Positions 43,522-51,766 of a DNA stretch of 64,000 bases are shown in pieces (position 1 is the stretch's first letter; each line of letters begins with the position of its first letter). Both the position numbers and the translations under genes were made by a program. Location: assembly GCF_004295585.1 (NCBI RefSeq), contig NZ_AP019400.1, positions 6,502,501-6,566,500 of the forward strand, read 5' to 3'. The notes beneath the pieces were generated by a model that was not told the DNA's origin, ran no database searches, and saw only the letters and a program-made list of their open reading frames with translations. The stretch is from Cohnella abietis (GTDB taxonomy: Bacteria; Bacillota; Bacilli; Paenibacillales; Paenibacillaceae).

Positions 43522-44526
43522 ATGAAAATAAAAGAGGTTACTAATAAGCTTAATATCTCGCCAAGAGCAGTCCGTTTCTACGAGCACAAAGGCTTGCTGT
43601 CTCCCTCCAAGCATCCGGACAATCAATATCGCACCTTCACGGATAAGGATATCTGGAGGCTGCAGACTATCATCTCCCTTAGGGAGGCTGGTATGTCTAT
43701 ATCTGATATTAAACAGGCTTTAGAGAGCTGGGACGAGGACGACAAGGAGGAGCTACAGTATTATCTGGAGCTGCAACGGTCGGTCATGATGTCAGAGTGG
43801 CTGCAGATCAAACAAGCCATCGAAACGACCGAGCACATGATCCAGCTTCTCAAAACCGAGCAATCCTTACCCCTCGAGCATATATTCCAGCTGGCAGAGG
43901 CGTCTAAGAAACGGCGAGAGCACCGTGGCAATTGGGAGGATAGGTGGAACTTCAATCAGTTAGCAACCACTCATGATGAGCGAGTTTCCGCGAATTCAGG
44001 AAACTATGCAGACTACGATCAAGCGCTAGACCTTATCGTACGTCAGATACGACCTATCGATAACGAGCAAGGGCTCGATATTGGAACGGGGACTGGGAAT
44101 TTGGCTGTACGGTTTATGGATCTAGGTCATACCATGTCAGGCGTTGATCAATCGAAGGAGATGCTGCGCCTCTGCCATAAGAAGCACCCTTCACTGGAAA
44201 CAAGATTGGGGAATTTTCTAGCCCTCCCTTATCTTGAGGAGCAATTTGATTTCGTTGTGTCCAGCTTTGCCTTTCATCACCTAACTCCCGACCAACAGCC
44301 TCTGGCTTTAGAAGAAATAGGTAGAGTGCTTAAGCCAAGCGGTCGTATATGTATAGCCGATCTCATGGAATCGAATAACGGGAGTAAAGAAAGCTCTCCA
44401 GATTACCCTTCGATCCATTCTTTAGTGGACTGGTTTGAAAGAAACGGCTACAACTCAGTTGTTACCCCTGTAAATAAACGGCTTCACCTTATATACGCCA
44501 GTAAGGATGAGCAGCACCTTGTTTAA
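43522..44526 (+). CDS. MerR-family regulator fused to a SAM-dependent methyltransferase
   Basis: Protein of 334 residues. Residues 1-70 form a MerR winged HTH: KIKEVTNKLNISPRAVRFYE, KGLLSP and YRTFTDKDIWRLQTI. A dimerisation coiled coil runs from about 75 to 125. From about 150 there is a class I methyltransferase domain with motif I GLDIGTGTGNLAVRF, GVDQSKEML and SSFAFHHLTPDQQPLALEEI, as in UbiE/ArsM-like small-molecule methyltransferases. The fusion could couple binding of SAM or the substrate to transcription. ATG 43522 follows GGAGGG. Likely autoregulated by the promoter dyad upstream. Confidence 0.9.
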   Translation: MKIKEVTNKLNISPRAVRFYEHKGLLSPSKHPDNQYRTFTDKDIWRLQTIISLREAGMSISDIKQALESWDEDDKEELQYYLELQRSVMMSEWLQIKQAIETTEHMIQLLKTEQSLPLEHIFQLAEASKKRREHRGNWEDRWNFNQLATTHDERVSANSGNYADYDQALDLIVRQIRPIDNEQGLDIGTGTGNLAVRFMDLGHTMSGVDQSKEMLRLCHKKHPSLETRLGNFLALPYLEEQFDFVVSSFAFHHLTPDQQPLALEEIGRVLKPSGRICIADLMESNNGSKESSPDYPSIHSLVDWFERNGYNSVVTPVNKRLHLIYASKDEQHLV

Positions 44527-44537
44527 TTGTAACTGTA

Positions 44538-44561
44538 CCCCCCGTTTGGGGGATTTTTTTT
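44538..44561 (+). terminator. Intrinsic terminator of the MerR-methyltransferase gene
   Basis: CCCCC and GGGGG arms with a short GTTT loop are followed by eight T residues (44554-44561), just past the stop at 44526. Confidence 0.9.
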
Positions 44562-44644
44562 GTCCAATAGAAGACTATAGTTATAAGATGGGCAATCAAC
44601 ATACTTAAGTTACTCAAACAACTGGTAAGGGCGGTGTTTCAATT

Positions 44645-45292
44645 ATGAGTTATAGGGGCAGACTACTCTCACTTGCTATCGTCATCTTAAATACTGCGCT
44701 CCTGATTTTATTATCATACACGCGGCAAAGTAACAGTTATTACGCCCTAATCATTAGCATAGCGGCACTCTACGCCTTAGTAGGCTGGCGGTTGGGAAAG
44801 AAATATGACCAAGCAAAGTATTATGCTGAGATTGACGAGTTAACCCAAGTTAATAATCGTAGGTTCGCCTTGCAAATCTTCCCTAAGCTCAAGAAAGATG
44901 CAGACAGAAAATCAAGTAAAATCATGATTGTAATCATTGATATCGATCACTTCAAAACCATTAATGACTTGTATAGCCATGACATCGGAGATCAGGTTCT
45001 GCGACAAATTTCTGATGCCTTAACCGATTCCTTCAGAAATACGGATTATATTATCAGATGGGGCGGAGATGAGTTTCTCGTTATTCTTCCCAACGTTGAC
45101 GAACAAGCTACAGCAGCTTTACATATTCACATGCAAGAAAGAATAAAGAAAATTTCCATTCCTATTTCAATCGCTGTGTCCGTTTCTGTAGGTCAATCTT
45201 TATACCCTGATGAAGGCAAAAATTTAGACGAGCTTATCAAGGTGGCTGATCAAAATATGTATACACATAAAAACAGCAAAGCTAAGGGATAA
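44645..45292 (+). CDS. Diguanylate cyclase (GGDEF domain), membrane-anchored
   Basis: Enzyme of 215 residues that makes cyclic di-GMP from two GTP. Two membrane helices lie at about 5-25 and 33-50, with almost no external loop, so no obvious sensor is present. The GGDEF domain (about 60-215) has DELTQVNNRRF, the metal site IIDIDHFKTINDLYSHDIGD and the active loop RWGGDEFLVILP. The RxxD inhibitory site four residues before GGDEF appears absent (DYIIRWGGDEF), so product inhibition may be weak. Convergent with the HD-GYP gene. Confidence 0.93.
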   Translation: MSYRGRLLSLAIVILNTALLILLSYTRQSNSYYALIISIAALYALVGWRLGKKYDQAKYYAEIDELTQVNNRRFALQIFPKLKKDADRKSSKIMIVIIDIDHFKTINDLYSHDIGDQVLRQISDALTDSFRNTDYIIRWGGDEFLVILPNVDEQATAALHIHMQERIKKISIPISIAVSVSVGQSLYPDEGKNLDELIKVADQNMYTHKNSKAKG

Positions 45293-45331
45293 AAATACTT
45301 TTCCTTTTCCCTAAACTTATGCAATCCCATC

Positions 45332-46333
45332 TTATAAAATTTTCTCTAGATGGATCTGCTGCTCTTTACTTAGATCAATATACACTCCCTTAACTTCAAC
45401 GACTGGATGAACCGGGTCCTGAGCACTGACCATTACAATTTTCCCTTCATTCCCATCCGATAAAACCACTGTATTACCAATCATTGCGTCCATAAGCCGT
45501 TTCAGAAAGCTAAGCGTAATTCCTGGATCAAATGAGCCATATAGGTTGTCAGACATTTCCTTAAGCACTTTGTAGAATGGAACAGGCTGCTTATACACTC
45601 GCTTGGAAACCATTGCATGAAAGACATCTGCTACCGCAACGATTTTACTGTAAACATCGATATGGCTCCCTTTTAATCCAAAGGGATATCCGCTCCCATC
45701 TTCACGTTCATGATGCTGTAGCGCAACATAAGCATATCGTTCCGGAATACCTACAGATTTTTTGAGAATTTCATACCCGTAGACAGAATGCTCCTTCACT
45801 ACCTTGAATTCCTCTTCCGTCAGCTTCCCCGGCTTATTAAGAATAGCTCCCGGTATTTTAGCTTTCCCGATATCATGAAGAAATCCCGCCGTAGTGAGCT
45901 CCAGCAGCTCCGCTTCATTTAAACCGCGGGTTTTGCCAATTAGCTTAGATAACAATGCGACGCCTATACTATGTCTGTATACATACTCATCATGAACCTC
46001 TAAGTGGACCAGAATTTCACTCAAATTCGGGTGATTGCTCATGAACATGATTATCGGGATAATTCTGTCACGTACGTCAGCAAATGGAACGCTGCCGTAA
46101 TTTCTCGCTTTGTCAAACAAATCCCTAACTTCTTTTATCGCAGAATCGATTAAATCTAGAATGGATACTGGCTCTACATCATCATCTGACAATACGATGT
46201 TCTGTTGAGCAAGCCGATCGATATCTTTGATTGTTAACACCCTATGATTCGGGATAATTAAGGTTCCTATGTCGTTGTAAATGTTTTTGTTTACTCGCAT
46301 ATTCAAGAAAGACTCCTGCTGCGGATCATCCAT
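45332..46333 (-). CDS. HD-GYP domain cyclic di-GMP phosphodiesterase
   Basis: Predicted cytosolic phosphodiesterase of 333 residues. The N-terminal ~110 residues are a poorly conserved region. The HD-GYP domain follows with HSIGVALLSKLIG, FLHDIGKAKIP (metal-binding HD), KEHSVYGYEIL, HHEREDGSGYPFGLKG (the GYP motif) and IVAVADVFHAMVS. All canonical residues are intact. A C-terminal extension of about 50 residues follows. Start is ATG 46333 with AGGTGG 7 nt upstream. It follows the DUF342 gene by 47 nt and should share its riboswitch-controlled transcript. Confidence 0.92.
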   Translation of the reverse strand: MDDPQQESFLNMRVNKNIYNDIGTLIIPNHRVLTIKDIDRLAQQNIVLSDDDVEPVSILDLIDSAIKEVRDLFDKARNYGSVPFADVRDRIIPIIMFMSNHPNLSEILVHLEVHDEYVYRHSIGVALLSKLIGKTRGLNEAELLELTTAGFLHDIGKAKIPGAILNKPGKLTEEEFKVVKEHSVYGYEILKKSVGIPERYAYVALQHHEREDGSGYPFGLKGSHIDVYSKIVAVADVFHAMVSKRVYKQPVPFYKVLKEMSDNLYGSFDPGITLSFLKRLMDAMIGNTVVLSDGNEGKIVMVSAQDPVHPVVEVKGVYIDLSKEQQIHLEKIL

Positions 46334-46380
46334 ATCTATACCACCTACCACTTTCCGTTATCAGACTTCACTCGGGTGGT

Positions 46381-48240
46381 CTATACCTGCTTCTTCAGTG
46401 CCTGGATATCGAAAGTCGTGTTTTCGACAGGCTCAAAGATATCCTTGCAATATTTACCTATGCAAACCCGACCAGCATACATTTTTTTCACCTGAATCTT
46501 CCGCCTTGCCTTTAGCACCGTATTGGCGCCCGTCTGTCCACCGATAATCTGAGCTATTATGCTGTCTCCTGCTTCAAGCTGGGACCCTCTGCACATAGAG
46601 CTTTGATGGACAAAAATAATATTCCTTGCGGCGTATAGATCGCACAACAGTACACCGTCACGATGGATGACAATGTCGCCATTGGACTTCAGCTCGCTGT
46701 TATGGCACTGATTGATACTAATTTCTACATATGCCTCCTGCATTCTCTCAATTTCGTCATGGGTTACCTTAAGTAATTCTAGGAAGCTTTGAACAAACCC
46801 GTATGTTGCCATCTCGACGATCTTAGTCGGCTGCGAGAAAATTTCCGCAACCTCCTTTAGCTTCACATATTCCTCTTGTTTAATTTGCTGGATATTATCA
46901 ATGACAGCGAGAAGCTCCTTGATGGCATCAGGGATTTCCATCATTTTAGTTTCCATGAGCAGATTCACAATCTGTCCATAAGAAACCTCTTGCTTCTTCG
47001 ACTCCAAAGCTTGTACAAGTAGCTTGGAAGCATACAATAGCTTCTCTATGTAATCGCACAACTGCTTAGAAGAATGATAGAGTCTATTAAACAATACGCC
47101 AAAATAACCGGAGTAAAGCTTGCTCGCAATAACATTGCCTCTCACATTAATGCTTCCCGTGGCTGTAATCGTTGAGCTATATACGTTGCCATAGACATAA
47201 ACATTACCGAGAGATTCTATAATCATATTGTCTGTTACATCTCCGTAAACAATAACATCCCCGGAGAACACGATATTGCCCGTCTTGATGTCTACGTTCC
47301 CTGAAATAACATAAGAAGTAGAGATATCGAGAGTTTTGATTTTACTTCCCGTTATCCTTGGCCTTCCCTGTGTCCGCGCCACGACGGAGCCATCTGGCAT
47401 AAGCTCGACATTCGCTTTCACCATGATGGGGAGGTCCTTGGGCGGGCTGGGCACCGTAACACAGCCTAGCACATCATACCCAGCGGTCCCGTCCAGCATA
47501 GGAATTTTCTTCGCCATCATTTCTCCTTTACGAATGGATGGAATTCGTAGATGGTCGCGGAAATCGATAGTCCCGTCCACCTCAAAAAATTCACTCTCCA
47601 CTTGCTGGGGAAAATAAACTTCAAGCTGTGCGTCCTTGCCCTGAATGGTCTCTTTGCCACTGGCCACGACTACGGGCAGGAAAGTAGGGTTTAACAGCTC
47701 TTGCTGGATAACAGCGAATTCGATTCTCGCTTTAATGGACATCGCCTCAAGCTTGCTAATAACATCGCCAAGCTGCACCGTCTTCAGTACAATATCTATG
47801 TCCTCTGCGACTCTTACAGTCAGCTGCTGGGCCGGTCCATCATCAACAAGTCGGCAGGAATAGCGCGCCTTAGCATGAAGGTGTAAGTAAGCTGCGAGCT
47901 TGTCATCCGAGATAATTATCTCAAATAGGGGCTGCTCTTCATTTTCCCAGGATATTCGATCCTCTGCTGTCACTTTCGATTCCTGATAAATTTCCTTATC
48001 ATTAATAAACAGTCTGACTGGGCTCATAGGGTTAATGACAGCATATTCTCCCCCATGGATTGGATTCTGAACGGTAATCCGCTGATTCATAACGTGGATC
48101 GACCCATCCTGCTTCTTCTTATTAAGCGGGGCTTCCACTCCTCCTACTTCATCACCCGTTTCATGACTTCGTGAAGACTCTTCCAGATTTAATTGATTGA
48201 TTAGCTTCTTCAATTCGGTTTCGGAAACCGGTTTCTTCAA
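46381..48240 (-). CDS. DUF342/FapA-type protein under riboswitch control
   Basis: Protein of 619 residues. The central and C-terminal parts form a right-handed parallel beta-helix-like DUF342 region, with repeating Gly/Val motifs such as ISGNVDIKTGNIVFSGDVIV, IESLGNVYVYGNVYSS and GSINVRGNVIASKL, interrupted by a long helical stretch at about 395-500. The N-terminus has an unrelated lead of about 60 residues. FapA-type proteins are widespread in Firmicutes and are often near motility or c-di-GMP genes; a biochemical role is not established. Start is TTG 48240 with GAGAGGTG 6 nt upstream. First gene behind the c-di-GMP-I riboswitch and followed by the HD-GYP gene. Confidence 0.85.
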   Translation of the reverse strand: MKKPVSETELKKLINQLNLEESSRSHETGDEVGGVEAPLNKKKQDGSIHVMNQRITVQNPIHGGEYAVINPMSPVRLFINDKEIYQESKVTAEDRISWENEEQPLFEIIISDDKLAAYLHLHAKARYSCRLVDDGPAQQLTVRVAEDIDIVLKTVQLGDVISKLEAMSIKARIEFAVIQQELLNPTFLPVVVASGKETIQGKDAQLEVYFPQQVESEFFEVDGTIDFRDHLRIPSIRKGEMMAKKIPMLDGTAGYDVLGCVTVPSPPKDLPIMVKANVELMPDGSVVARTQGRPRITGSKIKTLDISTSYVISGNVDIKTGNIVFSGDVIVYGDVTDNMIIESLGNVYVYGNVYSSTITATGSINVRGNVIASKLYSGYFGVLFNRLYHSSKQLCDYIEKLLYASKLLVQALESKKQEVSYGQIVNLLMETKMMEIPDAIKELLAVIDNIQQIKQEEYVKLKEVAEIFSQPTKIVEMATYGFVQSFLELLKVTHDEIERMQEAYVEISINQCHNSELKSNGDIVIHRDGVLLCDLYAARNIIFVHQSSMCRGSQLEAGDSIIAQIIGGQTGANTVLKARRKIQVKKMYAGRVCIGKYCKDIFEPVENTTFDIQALKKQV

Positions 48241-48294
48241 GTAAAGCACCTCTCAAATCGCAAACTAATAGAAGCCTGCCGGTTAAGCGTACAC

Positions 48295-48393
48295 GCATAA
48301 ACAGCTTTCGCTGTCTTTTGGATAGCGAAAGAATGTATATGTCTGAGGTTATTCAGAAATGGATATGTGAGAAACTTTTTCAGTCCGAATAAC
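48295..48393 (+). repeat. Two-hairpin structured element, copy C
   Basis: Hairpin 1 pairs CATAAAC (48296-48302) with GTATATG (48335-48341, one mismatch), with an inner perfect CTTTCGCT/AGCGAAAG stem. Hairpin 2 pairs GTTATTC (48348-48354) with GAATAAC (48387-48393). It sits between the riboswitch terminator and the DUF342 gene, so it is transcribed as part of that leader. The framework is shared with copies at 32736 and 33335, while the arm sequences differ. Confidence 0.7.
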
Positions 48394-48394
48394 T

Positions 48395-48426
48395 AAAAAA
48401 AGACATCCTCCAGAATGGAAGATGCC
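48395..48426 (-). terminator. Riboswitch-linked intrinsic terminator
   Basis: On the minus strand GGCATCTTCC and GGAGGATGTC form a 10-bp stem (two G-U pairs) with an ATTCT loop, followed by seven T residues. A competing antiterminator is visible: GAATGGA (48432-48438, minus strand) is perfectly complementary to TCCATTC (48413-48419), which covers part of the terminator stem and its loop. Confidence 0.88.
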
Positions 48427-48438
48427 TACGCTCCATTC

Positions 48439-48520
48439 GACGGCTTGGCAACCTTAGAACGTTAGTTCCTTAGGCCCATAGCTTTGCGTCCCCCTCTTTC
48501 GAAAGGTTTGCCTTTTCGTG
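48439..48520 (-). promoter_or_regulatory. Cyclic di-GMP-I (GEMM-I) riboswitch
   Basis: The minus strand has the family blocks in order: GGCAAACC, a stem capped by the GAAA tetraloop (TTTCGAAAGA), GGGACGCAAAGCTATGGGCC, a second stem with CCTAAGG and CTAAGG on its sides, and AGGTTGCCAAGCCG. These match the known GEMM-I aptamer, including the ACGCAAAGC core and the tetraloop. It begins about 10 nt after the predicted transcription start and is directly followed by the antiterminator/terminator. Downstream genes encode a DUF342 protein and an HD-GYP phosphodiesterase. Confidence 0.93.
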
Positions 48521-48537
48521 TATGCGGATCATTGTTG

Positions 48538-48566
48538 TATATACTTTATGACTAATTAATTTTCAA
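48538..48566 (-). promoter_or_regulatory. Proximal promoter for the riboswitch transcript
   Basis: Minus strand: -35 TTGAAA (48561-48566), 17-bp spacer, -10 TATATA (48538-48543). It would start the transcript close to 48531, just ahead of the aptamer. Confidence 0.65.
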
Positions 48567-48570
48567 TTTA

Positions 48571-48628
48571 ATACCTTATATTAGGTATTCTTACCTTCAT
48601 TATAAGATTATAGTCGCACTCTTTTCAA
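48571..48628 (-). promoter_or_regulatory. Distal promoter and dyad upstream of the riboswitch
   Basis: Minus strand: -35 TTGAAA (48623-48628), 18-bp spacer, -10 TATAAT (48599-48604). Between this and the proximal promoter lies a dyad, ATACCT (48571-48576) and AGGTAT (48583-48588), which could be an operator. Both promoters are predictions by eye. Confidence 0.5.
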
Positions 48629-48678
48629 TAGCCTGATCGATAATTGTATGATATTGTCGATTTTAGCTCATAAATTGC

Positions 48679-49746
48679 TTAGAGTTTCACAACCCAACCA
48701 AATGGATCTTCCAATGTTCCTCTTTGTATGCCCGTCATGAAATCATATATTTTAGCGGAGAGCGGCCCGGTCCGACCTTCATTGAGCGCAAGCTTATCAC
48801 CTTGCCAATTCAATTCCCCTATTGGAGAAATAACTGCAGCTGTCCCTGTCCCGAACGCTTCCTCCAACGTACCATTACGATAAGCTTCAACTAGCTCATT
48901 AATCGAGATCGCTCTCTCCTCAACCTCAATATCCCAATACCGCAGCAGCTGAATAACCGAATCCCTCGTTACCCCGTCTAATATGCTTCCATTTAATGCT
49001 GGAGTAATGACCTTGCCGCCTACTTTGAAAAAGACATTCATACTCCCGACTTCCTCGATGTATTTCCGATGTACACCATCAAGCCAAAGCACCTGAGAAT
49101 ATCCTTTGTCAGTAGCTTCCTGCTGCGCTTTAAGTCCTGCCGCGTAGTTTCCGCCAGTCTTGGCATTTCCTACTCCGCCTGTCACAGCACGAACGTACTC
49201 GGACTCGACGAAGATGCTAACTGGATTGATTCCTTCTGCATAATAAGAGCCGACCGGTGACAGGATGATCATAAAATGATATTGCTCGGATGGAGATACT
49301 CCCAGCGTAGCTTGTGTCGCGATAACGAACGGTCGAATATAGAGTGAGGTGCCTTGCTCGTCCGGAATCCATTCCTCATCCACTAGAACAAGCTTTCTTA
49401 ACGCCTCCATTATTACGTTCTCGTCGAGGGCAGGAATGCTTAGACGGGCGTTGGAACGATTGAGCCTCTGTAGGTTCTTATAGGGACGGAACATCAGAAT
49501 GCGGCCCTCAGCCGTCTTATATGCTTTCATTCCTTCAAACACGGTTTGACCGTAATGGAAAACCTTTGCTGCTGGATCCAACGAAATGGGCTGATACGGA
49601 ATGATACGCGGATCGTGCCAGCCCTTCCCTGCATCATAGTCCATAATAAACATATGATCCGTAAAATACTTCCCAAAGCTAAGCTGATCAATTTCGGGTT
49701 TTTGTTTCTTAGCAGAGGTTAGCTCCACCGAAATATTGAGATCCAT
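48679..49746 (-). CDS. ilvE: Branched-chain amino acid aminotransferase
   Basis: PLP enzyme of 355 residues that interconverts Leu, Ile and Val with their 2-oxo acids. It belongs to the long bacterial/eukaryotic type II BCAT group: FHYGQTVFEGMKAYKTAEG (about 60-80), RPYKNLQRLNRSNARL, the PLP Lys in NAKTGGNYAAGLKAQQEA and the YIEEVGSMNVFF motif. ATG 49746 has AAGGAG upstream. Monocistronic; no T-box leader was seen. Confidence 0.95.
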   Translation of the reverse strand: MDLNISVELTSAKKQKPEIDQLSFGKYFTDHMFIMDYDAGKGWHDPRIIPYQPISLDPAAKVFHYGQTVFEGMKAYKTAEGRILMFRPYKNLQRLNRSNARLSIPALDENVIMEALRKLVLVDEEWIPDEQGTSLYIRPFVIATQATLGVSPSEQYHFMIILSPVGSYYAEGINPVSIFVESEYVRAVTGGVGNAKTGGNYAAGLKAQQEATDKGYSQVLWLDGVHRKYIEEVGSMNVFFKVGGKVITPALNGSILDGVTRDSVIQLLRYWDIEVEERAISINELVEAYRNGTLEEAFGTGTAAVISPIGELNWQGDKLALNEGRTGPLSAKIYDFMTGIQRGTLEDPFGWVVKL

Positions 49747-49878
49747 TCAAACATCTTCTCCTTAATTCGTCAGTTATTATTGCCTCGATCCTATGCTTTA
49801 CCTAATACTAAACAGGTTACCATAAAGAGTGCCGAACTCCAAAGGGATATTAGTATGATTTAGTCAAGAAACGACAAA

Positions 49879-49907
49879 ATGCCCCTAACCTAGAAGGTTA
49901 GGGGCAT
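49879..49907. terminator. Terminator of the cold-shock gene
   Basis: ATGCCCCTAACC and GGTTAGGGGCAT form a perfect 12-bp stem with a TAGAA loop. On the minus strand a TTTTG tract follows. It lies 17 bp past the csp stop. Confidence 0.88.
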
Positions 49908-49924
49908 CTCTATCGTTATAAAGC

Positions 49925-50125
49925 TTACAGTTTTACAACGTTTTCTGCTTGTGGTCCACGGTTGCCTTGAACGATGTTGAATTCAACGCGTTGGCCTTCG
50001 TCAAGGGATTTGTAACCGTCGCCTTGAATTGCGGAGAAATGTACGAATACGTCATTTCCACCTTCTACTTCGATAAATCCAAATCCTTTGTCTGCGTTAA
50101 ACCATTTCACTGTACCTTGTTCCAT
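49925..50125 (-). CDS. csp: Cold shock protein, CspA/CspB type
   Basis: Single cold-shock domain of 66 residues that binds single-stranded RNA and DNA. RNP1 is KGFGFIEV (residues about 13-20) and RNP2 is VFVHFSAI (about 26-33). The start is ATG 50125 with GGAGG 9 nt upstream; a longer reading from 50200 would add 25 residues and is not supported. The transcript probably has an untranslated leader of more than 100 nt, typical for cold-shock genes. Confidence 0.97.
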   Translation of the reverse strand: MEQGTVKWFNADKGFGFIEVEGGNDVFVHFSAIQGDGYKSLDEGQRVEFNIVQGNRGPQAENVVKL

Positions 50126-50373
50126 TTTTGAAAACCTCCATAAAGTTATTAACATGTTTTTTTCGCTCAAACAAAAATCACACATTGAAAAGGGTACCAT
50201 ATCACGATGATCACTTTTTCAATACGTGATTCCAGTGTTTAGATATTTATGTAAGAACTTAACTATACCACAGGATAAACATAATTGCAAACATTTGTCG
50301 GCAAGTAATTAAAAAAAGATCATTTCATGCACATTCCAGCTGCCATTGGGCTAGGGAATGGGGGCGGGGAATG

Positions 50374-50604
50374 ACAGAGTTAAGCGGCGGGGCAGGCTAA
50401 TTTACGCACACTAGCTCGGCTTCGGACGGAGTTAGTCGGCGAGGCAGACTAATTTACTCCAACTTACATAGTTTGATCCAAAGTTACGCGGTGACTCCGA
50501 CTAATTACCTTCAGTTGCTGTGCTTTGGGGCAGAGTTACGCGGCGCGGCAGACTAATTTACTCCAACTTACATAGTTTGATCCAGAGTTACGCGGTGACT
50601 CCCA
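50374..50604. repeat. Dimeric ~104-bp tandem array, left block
   Basis: Two alternating ~52-bp subunits: A, GAGTTAGTCGGCGAGGCAGA then CTAATTTACTCCAACTTACA and TAGTTTGATCCA; B, GAGTTACGCGGTGACTCCGA then CTAATTACC and a CAGCTGCGGTTTGGGG-like end. GTTTGATCCA marks the dimers at 50471 and 50574. Most of the 50126-51560 intergenic region is this array. Confidence 0.88.
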
Positions 50605-50760
50605 GTAGCATTGCATTAAAATTTCAGCAGGTTGTCAAGGTTACTTCCACGAAGTAAAATGTGCTAAATTTGTATGATTTTATTTAATCAGACAATAAAA
50701 AAGCTCCTATAATTAGGGGAGAGGGTGTCCTGTCCAAATCCTAATTAAAGGAACTTCCGC

Positions 50761-50889
50761 ATGGACAAGAATACTACAAAATCGGTCATAACGGAATACC
50801 TTTCCCCGTTAAACCACAATTTTTTATTGGCTTCCATTCAAAGTCGCGGGTTTGAGCGAAAATACATAGGTGAGCTAGTCTCTGCGGAT
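50761..50889 (+). pseudogene. Transposase N-terminal remnant
   Basis: An ATG at 50761 opens a frame of about 42 meaningful codons (starting MDKNTTKSVITEYLSPLN, later FLLASIQSRGFERKYIGEL) before running into repeat sequence. The sequence resembles the N-terminus of IS4-type transposases seen in Paenibacillus, from memory. AGGAAC lies upstream. The rest of the gene is missing, and no terminal inverted repeat pair could be recognised. Confidence 0.5.
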
Positions 50890-51230
50890 AAAAGTTGCTC
50901 GGCGCGGCAGACTAATTTACTCCAATTTGCGTAGTTTGATCCAGAGTTACGCGGTTTCTTCGACTAATTACCTCCTGCAGCTGCGGTTTGGGGCGGAGTT
51001 AGTCGGCGAGGCAGACTAATTCACTCCAACTTATATAGTTTGATCCAGAGTTACTCGGAGGCTCCGACCAATTATCTCCAGCAGCTGCGGTTTGAGGCGA
51101 AGTTAGTCGGCGAGGCAGACTAATTCACTCCAACTTACATAGTTTGATCCAGAGTTGCGCGGTGACTCCGACTAATTATCTCCTGCAGCTGCGGTTTGGG
51201 ACGGAGGTAGTCGGCGGGGCAGACTAATTC
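50889..51230. repeat. Dimeric ~104-bp tandem array, right block
   Basis: Three more dimers of the same A/B subunits, with GTTTGATCCA near 50933, 51036 and 51142 (spacing 103 and 106 bp). Subunit junctions and point differences show that the copies have diverged. Together with the left block it flanks the transposase remnant. Confidence 0.88.
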
Positions 51231-51438
51231 CAACCACATGAAGAAAATACGTTCTCCGCAAATTAATGTTGGAAGTTTGACCACTGTTATTAGTAACCGT
51301 GATCTTGAACGCATAACAATCTTCCATCGTCCAGTCGATATCGACATAGTCCGTGTCAGTGCTAGGTGCATGATAGCCCTGTCTCACAATTGTTGCCAAT
51401 TGAGTGTTCGCCTTAATAATCTCGGACAATATATACAT
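51229..51438 (-). pseudogene. Possible truncated gene running into the repeat array
   Basis: On the minus strand an ATG at 51438 opens MYILSEIIKANTQLATIVRQ and continues through IDWTMEDCYAFKITVTNNSG to about residue 70, with protein-like composition, before entering repeat sequence. No ribosome site precedes it. It may be the remnant of a gene whose 3' part was replaced by the array; chance coding is possible. Confidence 0.3.
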
Positions 51439-51560
51439 AGTTGAATGATATTTTGAAAAATGAACATCTTATTTCACGAATGCTTGCTAATTTTGTTGAA
51501 GTCAGCTATAGTAAGTACTCCAGATGAGATTGATACAGCATTCACTGGTTTTCCAATTGT

Positions 51561-51637
<77 letters not shown>

Positions 51638-51668
51638 ACTTTACACTTAAGCTTCATATGTCATAGTT

Positions 51669-51698
51669 AATCCCCGACGTTCCCGTCGGGGATTTTTT
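51669..51698 (+). terminator. Terminator of the tRNA gene
   Basis: TCCCCGACG and CGTCGGGGA form a 9-bp perfect stem followed by TTTTTT, 32 bp after the tRNA. Confidence 0.9.
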
Positions 51699-51766
51699 GT
51701 ACACTATTCAGACCTAATTTCTATCACACGTATCTCTTTCCTTCAAGCCGCATTTCCAAACCCATC

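Noticed and set aside
49747..49878. T-box leader for ilvE
   Set aside because: No T-box core sequence or terminator/antiterminator pair is visible upstream of the start.
50374..51230. CRISPR or phage attachment repeats
   Set aside because: Repeats are contiguous ~52-bp subunits without spacers, and no integrase is near.
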